From Tannerellaceae bacterium (GTDB lineage Bacteria; Bacteroidota; Bacteroidia; Bacteroidales; Tannerellaceae), in the NCBI GenBank assembly GCA_031273385.1, contig JAISRY010000165.1:1-7183 (forward strand): 7,183 bases of DNA, read 5' to 3'. This document shows, piece by piece, positions 6,822 to 7,183 of the stretch. The stretch's first letter is position 1; every line of letters begins with the position of its first letter. The notes beneath the pieces were generated by a model that did not search any database, was not told the DNA's origin, and was given only the letters and a program-made list of their open reading frames with translations. Both the position numbers and the translations under genes were made by a program.

Positions 6822-6837
6822 GTATAGATTACTATAC
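6822..6837. promoter_or_regulatory. operator-like inverted repeat GTATAG-N4-CTATAC
   Basis: Perfect 6-base arms (6822-6827 and 6832-6837) are separated by ATTA. The repeat is centred about 47 bases upstream of the start of the 5539-6783 gene, where the promoter should lie, and it partly overlaps the weak -7 candidate at 6817-6824. The dyad suits a dimeric DNA-binding regulator or could be chance in AT-rich DNA. No regulator is identified. Confidence 0.3.
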
Positions 6838-6859
6838 TATGATCGTTCAGGAAAGAAAT

Positions 6860-6875
6860 ACCCTATGGATAGGGT
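6860..6875. promoter_or_regulatory. operator-like palindrome ACCCTAT-GG-ATAGGGT
   Basis: Two perfect 7-base arms (6860-6866 and 6869-6875) surround GG. The palindrome lies about 77-92 bases upstream of the start of the 5539-6783 gene and is more GC-rich than its surroundings. No run of T follows on either strand, so it does not look like an intrinsic terminator. A protein-binding site is the simplest reading, without proof. Confidence 0.35.
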
Positions 6876-6891
6876 GTCAATATGACTTAAT

Positions 6892-7015
6892 TCTGAATCA
6901 GAATTTACAGAATTATAGAATTTACAGAATTAAACAAGGGGAAACGAGACTGGTACCCGTCATTTTCAATTGCTTCATTCTGCAAATTCTATAATCCTGT
7001 ACATTCTGATTCAGA
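6892..7015. repeat. long imperfect palindrome, MITE/REP-like or RNA hairpin
   Basis: The outer arms 6893-6930 and 6977-7014 are inverted copies matching at 35 of 38 positions, with mismatches at 6924/6983, 6911/6996 and 6905/7002. The outermost pair 6892/7015 also matches. Pairing continues inward with gaps to about 6947/6960, leaving a small loop containing GGTACC. The whole element of about 124 bases can thus fold into one hairpin. On a minus-strand transcript four A-C mismatches (6924, 6911, 6934 and 6945/6962) become G-U wobbles. No transposase or U-tract is seen. It may be a non-autonomous mobile element remnant or a structured leader upstream of the 5539-6783 gene. Confidence 0.75.
6900..6931. 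repeat. tandem 15-base direct repeat, period 17, inside the left arm
   Basis: AGAATTTACAGAATT occurs at 6900-6914 and again at 6917-6931, separated by AT. The right arm carries degenerate counterparts. The left arm begins at a 17-base odd palindrome, AATTCTGAATCAGAATT (6889-6905). The arm is therefore built from repeated subunits, as in many intergenic dispersed repeats. Confidence 0.7.
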
Positions 7016-7060
7016 CATGTTTATAATGACGACGAATCATAATCGTGTGAAAATCAAATA

Positions 7061-7183
7061 GTATCCGTCATTGCGAGTACCCAATAAACCAGGTTTATCA
7101 AAAAGGGAAATAACGGCGATAGCAATCCCGTTAGGGGGGACCGAGCGCAAGCAAGAACGTCATGTCGACCGAGCGCAGCGAGT
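7061..7183. repeat. REP-like dispersed intergenic repeat, cut by the window edge
   Basis: The stretch begins GTATCCGTCATTGCGAG and later has AGCAATCCCG (7121-7130), the ATTGC/GCAAT inverted pairing typical of widespread GTCATTGCGAG intergenic repeats. It ends in CATGTCGACCGAGCGCAG, a form I recognise from dispersed repeats in this phylum. GACCGAGCGCA occurs twice, at 7139-7149 and 7167-7177, 28 bases apart. A related 12-base word with one mismatch (GTACCCGTCATT) sits in the inner part of the long palindrome at 6953-6964. Copy number in the genome cannot be seen here. Confidence 0.5.
7084..7098. repeat. perfect short palindrome ATAAACC-A-GGTTTAT
   Basis: Seven-base arms surround a single A. 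It lies inside the REP-like stretch. It may be the tip of that repeat's structure or a protein-binding site. There is no gene close by on the right-hand side to assign it to. Confidence 0.45.

Larger units (their letters stand above)
6784..7183. other. 400-base non-coding region
   Basis: No credible coding sequence is visible on either strand from 6784 to the window end, and the composition becomes AT-rich to about 7110. The region holds, in order, a ribosome binding site and two short palindromes in front of the 5539-6783 gene, a long imperfect palindrome, and a GC-richer REP-like stretch that runs off the window. No tRNA or rRNA signature and no clear TAnnTTTG box is present. The nearest candidate for the 5539-6783 gene is TACGTTTT on the minus strand (6817-6824), one base off the consensus and without a -33 box. 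Confidence 0.7.

Noticed and set aside
6860..6875. Intrinsic terminator at the ACCCTAT/ATAGGGT palindrome
   Set aside because: The stem is only 7 bp with a 2-base centre and no T-run follows on either strand.
6892..7183. CRISPR array or tRNA gene in the non-coding end
   Set aside because: The repeats are inverted or lie 17-28 bases apart without regular spacers, and no cloverleaf features are visible.

Overview
The window is chromosomal DNA of a Bacteroidota bacterium, most likely order Bacteroidales. Family content shows this: a GLPGLI-family protein, carboxypeptidase-regulatory-like (CarbopepD_reg_2) proteins, an STN domain, a Bacteroidetes-type ECF sigma-70 factor with a FecR-like anti-sigma factor, a TAnnTTTG-type -7 promoter box, and Sec signal peptides cut just before Gln. 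A Parabacteroides/Tannerella-like source fits, but the genus cannot be fixed from the sequence alone.

Layout. Bases 1-1584 on the + strand are the end of a sugar-acid catabolic operon: the last 60 codons of mannonate dehydratase (uxuA), then after 13 bases a lipoprotein of the Gfo/Idh/MocA oxidoreductase superfamily. This operon runs head-on into a minus-strand operon, and the two terminal genes share the palindrome TTAA (1581-1584) as overlapping stop codons. The minus-strand operon reads from about 5505 down to 1581: ECF sigma factor, FecR-like anti-sigma factor (ATGA overlap), an exported STN + CarbopepD_reg protein with no TonB-dependent barrel, and a GLPGLI-family exported protein. Upstream of it, also on the minus strand, is a separate exported CarbopepD_reg protein (5539-6783). 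It is a recognisable paralogue of the STN protein but lacks the STN domain.

Bases 6784-7183 hold no gene. They contain a Shine-Dalgarno site and two operator-like palindromes in front of the 5539-6783 gene, a long imperfect palindrome of about 124 bases, and a stretch resembling the GTCATTGCGAG / GACCGAGCGCAGCGAG type of dispersed intergenic repeat.

How the genes may work together (inference): in FecA/FecR/FecI-type cell-surface signalling, the STN domain of an outer-membrane TonB-dependent receptor contacts the periplasmic part of FecR, which releases the sigma factor. Here the STN domain sits on a non-barrel exported protein in the same operon as the sigma/anti-sigma pair. This suggests a signalling unit that senses an envelope or periplasmic state rather than ligand import. 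The STN protein may be a sensor derived by adding an STN domain to a protein like its upstream paralogue. The GLPGLI protein would be a co-regulated envelope partner. This is the most interesting part of the window.
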